Below are positions 61,272 to 64,000 of a DNA stretch of 64,000 nucleotides, one piece after another. Source of the stretch: Oxytricha trifallax (Eukaryota; Ciliophora; Spirotrichea; Sporadotrichida; Oxytrichidae). The DNA lies in assembly GCA_000711775.1 (NCBI GenBank), contig ARYC01018441.1, positions 1 to 64,000 of the forward strand, read 5' to 3'. The notes under the pieces were generated by a model. It did not search any database. It was not told where the DNA came from and worked only from the letters and a program-made list of their open reading frames with translations. Each line of letters opens with the position of its first letter. The first letter of the stretch is position 1. Made by a program: the position numbers and the translations under genes.

Positions 61272-64000
61272 GTTATTAATAGTACTAAGTATTATAGATT
61301 ACAAAAAGTGCATGATATGGATTTTAAAATCATATTGATTTTGTTTTTTGCTTCAAAATTTATTCAAGTAAAAGTAATATAAATTAGGGTTACAAAATTG
61401 TATACAATTATTATACAATTGTAAGTAAATTGTAAATTCAATTCTTAATACGCTTTACATTTATTGTAAGATATGGATAATTTGAGATTAAGAGCATTAT
61501 CATTGTAAATGCAAATTATAATTAATTATCTATTTTCGATTAGATATTTAAGGAGGTAAGTAAATATAAATTTGAAAGTATAGAGAAGCCATTTCTATTT
61601 TTACTATTTTTGCTTATTACTAAAAATAGTGCAAAATCAAAGCTAAAATTATTATAGAACAAAATCAAAATTAAAACCTATTTTTTCATTTCAGCAATTG
61701 ATTCTACTCATATTGAATTTAATTTCAATTAATTTATATATAGGGGATTAAGATAGTTGCTTAAAATTAAGAATTTATATATAGGGTGCAGATTTTATAA
61801 TAGGGTAAGTTCAATTTTTGAATTCAATTTTAATTATAGTACTATAGCTTATATTGTTAACTATGAGAATTAACAATGGAAATTACACTTATTTAAGTTA
61901 AATGGTAGTGAAGATTATATAATAATCGTTATTTATATAGGTTGTTATCAATAGAGATTGATAAGCATTTGAGTATACTAAATTACTGGCTCTAAACTTT
62001 GAAATAAAGTAAGCAGGTGTTTTGGGGTTTTCAATTATTAAAATACTTGAATTTACTATTTAAATTCAAAAATTATATAGTCTTATAATTTAGACTTTAA
62101 TTTAGCTCCTTACATTTTTATATTTATTAATTTAATTTAGTTTATTGCTAAATTAATTCACTTTGTATTTTAATTCATACTTTAAGAATGAAAATATTGA
62201 GAAATCTCTTTAAATTTAATTCTCACTTTTTATTTTAGCCTTTGGATTTAATCTATACAATTAAAATGGCTACTGAAATTTATTCTTTGCATTTACCTAT
62301 AAAAGTCTTGTTAAGTTTAAGATTTATTATTAAGAAATTAAGTATTAATTAATTTAAATAATTAAGAATAAAATAATTAGAAATTAATCAAAATTAATTG
62401 CAAATTAATTCCAAATTTATATTTATACTTACCTTATTTATTTTTGCTATTAGTAATTATTTTTCTAATTTGATTTTGATTAAGAAACTGTAATTTTAAA
62501 CTTTGAAAAACTTCTAGGAAAAGATTAATGTGATGATGGAAATTAGATTAAATTAAGAAAATCAAAGAGACAAGTAAGACATTAATTAAATTAAAAATAT
62601 ATATATTTAAATTAAATAGCTATTTAATTATTAATTATTTAATTTATATTTATTTTTGCCCGATTATTAGGCGATTTATGAAGTAGATTTTATTTTTTGT
62701 GAAGGATTATTCTAAATTAATCATTAATTTTTGGATAGTAATCCCAATCATACAACATTAAAATACACAAAATTGTATCAAGGCCAGTTTGAATCAATAG
62801 TAAAATCAAGAATAACAAACAAAAATATTTGATGATTAATTTTAATCATTTTCCAAGTTATTTATTTAAATTCAAATTTCAAATTTAATTTATTTTTTGT
62901 AGGCTAGATTTGAATTTTCCATTTTTAAGCATAAAGAAATCAAGAATGTCATTTACTAAGAACAATAGAATGTAGAGAACCCATTTATCCTTTTAAATTT
63001 TATTTAATTTAAATATTTTGTTTCAGTTTAAATGTTGAAAATGTTTGGTAAAATCTTGGAAAAACTAATTTACAAAAAATCCGTCTTATAATACGTGAAT
63101 TATCTGAGGAACCCCTTGAGAATTAATTGAGTTGAAGTTTTTGGATTAAATTTGTTGAATATAAATATCTCCCTAGACGAGATGTTTCTTTTTAATTTAT
63201 TATTATAATTTTAAATTAAAGCGCTCTCAATTTATAGTCGAATAAATGGTAAATATTTAAACCTTAGAAAAATTTTAATGGAAAAATTTTGTTGATAAAT
63301 AATAAACAAATAATTATAATTATAATATTAAATTAAAACTAAACTTGTTAAGTGTGAATCCTCACATTAGTATTTTTCAAATTATTATTATTATTATTTT
63401 CATTACTAAACTTACCTGGCTTTTGATTCTCAAACTTTATTCTCTTAAATCTTTCTTTCTCCATATTTATTATTTGATTCTTAAACTTCTTTTTACTTGT
63501 TTTCCATTTTAAATTTAAATTATTAAGCTTTATTTTTCTTTATTTTTTACTTTTTAACTTCATATAATTTAAAATTGGATTATTGGCTTTTTAATTTAGC
63601 CTTAAAATTTATTGGATTATTGTAAAATCCAAAAGATGTTAGTCTTTAAAATTATAAATGACTTATTGGCTTTTAGAGAAAATTAAATTTATATACCATA
63701 AATACTGTTATAACATGTTCTATAGACATGTAGAGTGAAAGTTAATTCTTAAATAAATAAAGGCAGTAAATTCAGAGTAAATTAAGCAAGTAATTTAGAA
63801 GTTATGAAAACTTCAAGGATTTATTTATTCCTAAATTTAGAATACAAAATGGCTTAATATGAAATATTCTATTTTAAGTAACACTTTAATTCATAAATCC
63901 TTAAGGGAAATAGATTCGAGAGCTCTGTTAATACATGATAAAAGCAGCGTCTTACTAATTCTAATTAATTCTGCTAATATTCATGCCTAGCTCTTTCATA
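61272..64000. other. AT-rich region with a telomere-like block at 62019-62032
   Basis: No gene was recognised. The composition is slightly less AT-rich than the middle of the window. TTGTATACAATTATTATACAATTG near 61398-61422 is palindromic. AGGTGTTTTGGGGTTTTCAAT (62015-62035) resembles a TBE tip plus an ANT target with two substitutions, but no partner end or TBE-like sequence adjoins it. Confidence 0.35.

Noticed and set aside
1..64000. CRISPR array, bacterial operons, rRNA operon
   Set aside because: No regularly spaced repeats, ribosome-binding-site-led genes or recognisable rRNA were seen; code use is ciliate nuclear.

Overview
The window looks like micronuclear (germline) DNA of a spirotrich ciliate, most likely Oxytricha or a close relative. 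Three things point there. (1) Two TBE transposons end in C4A4 telomere-like termini, and one is complete at 4,120 bp with a 3-bp ANT target duplication. (2) Every convincing reading frame uses TAA and TAG as sense codons (Gln) and ends at TGA. (3) The background is very AT-rich with short islands of higher GC. No macronuclear-type gene, tRNA, rRNA or CRISPR array was recognised. The window is probably a germline-limited region full of mobile elements and decayed genes, although some coding islands could be macronuclear-destined segments.

Layout. 1-2296: right-hand part of a degenerate TBE. 2297-7670: AT-rich DNA with one small acidic ORF (4758-5039). 7.7-58.7 kb: a series of about 7-10 kb units, each marked by a conserved ~250-bp core containing CTCGCTTATATACTCATAAG, seven copies in the same orientation. 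Two units (8.8-13.9 kb and 53.1-60.3 kb) also match each other over about 3 kb and differ by their insertions. The first carries a 270-bp MITE and a 1.77-kb LINE-like element encoding a 474-aa protein, flanked by a 14-bp target duplication. The second carries the complete TBE. Three foldback elements lie at 25.3, 37.0 and 41.5 kb; the first and third are one family. The + strand inside several units holds TGA-poor, protein-like frames (16.5-17.5, 22.3-23.75, 31.1-31.4, 38.9-41.1, 48.6-50.0 and 51.5-51.9 kb), most of them broken. A GC-rich island (46.9-47.3 kb) stands out from its surroundings. From 60.4 kb the composition changes: a coding-like island, a cluster of short hairpins with AGTG/CACT stems, and an isolated TTTTGGGGTTTT block.

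How the genes work together. In the complete TBE the DDE transposase has a premature TGA, the 22-kDa ORF is frameshifted, and the zinc-finger/kinase ORF is intact, so this copy could only move with transposase supplied by another copy. The AT-rich units look like remnants of one large repeated germline element or of a segmental duplication; this is inference. All protein statements come from hand translation with the ciliate code and have not been tested by database search.
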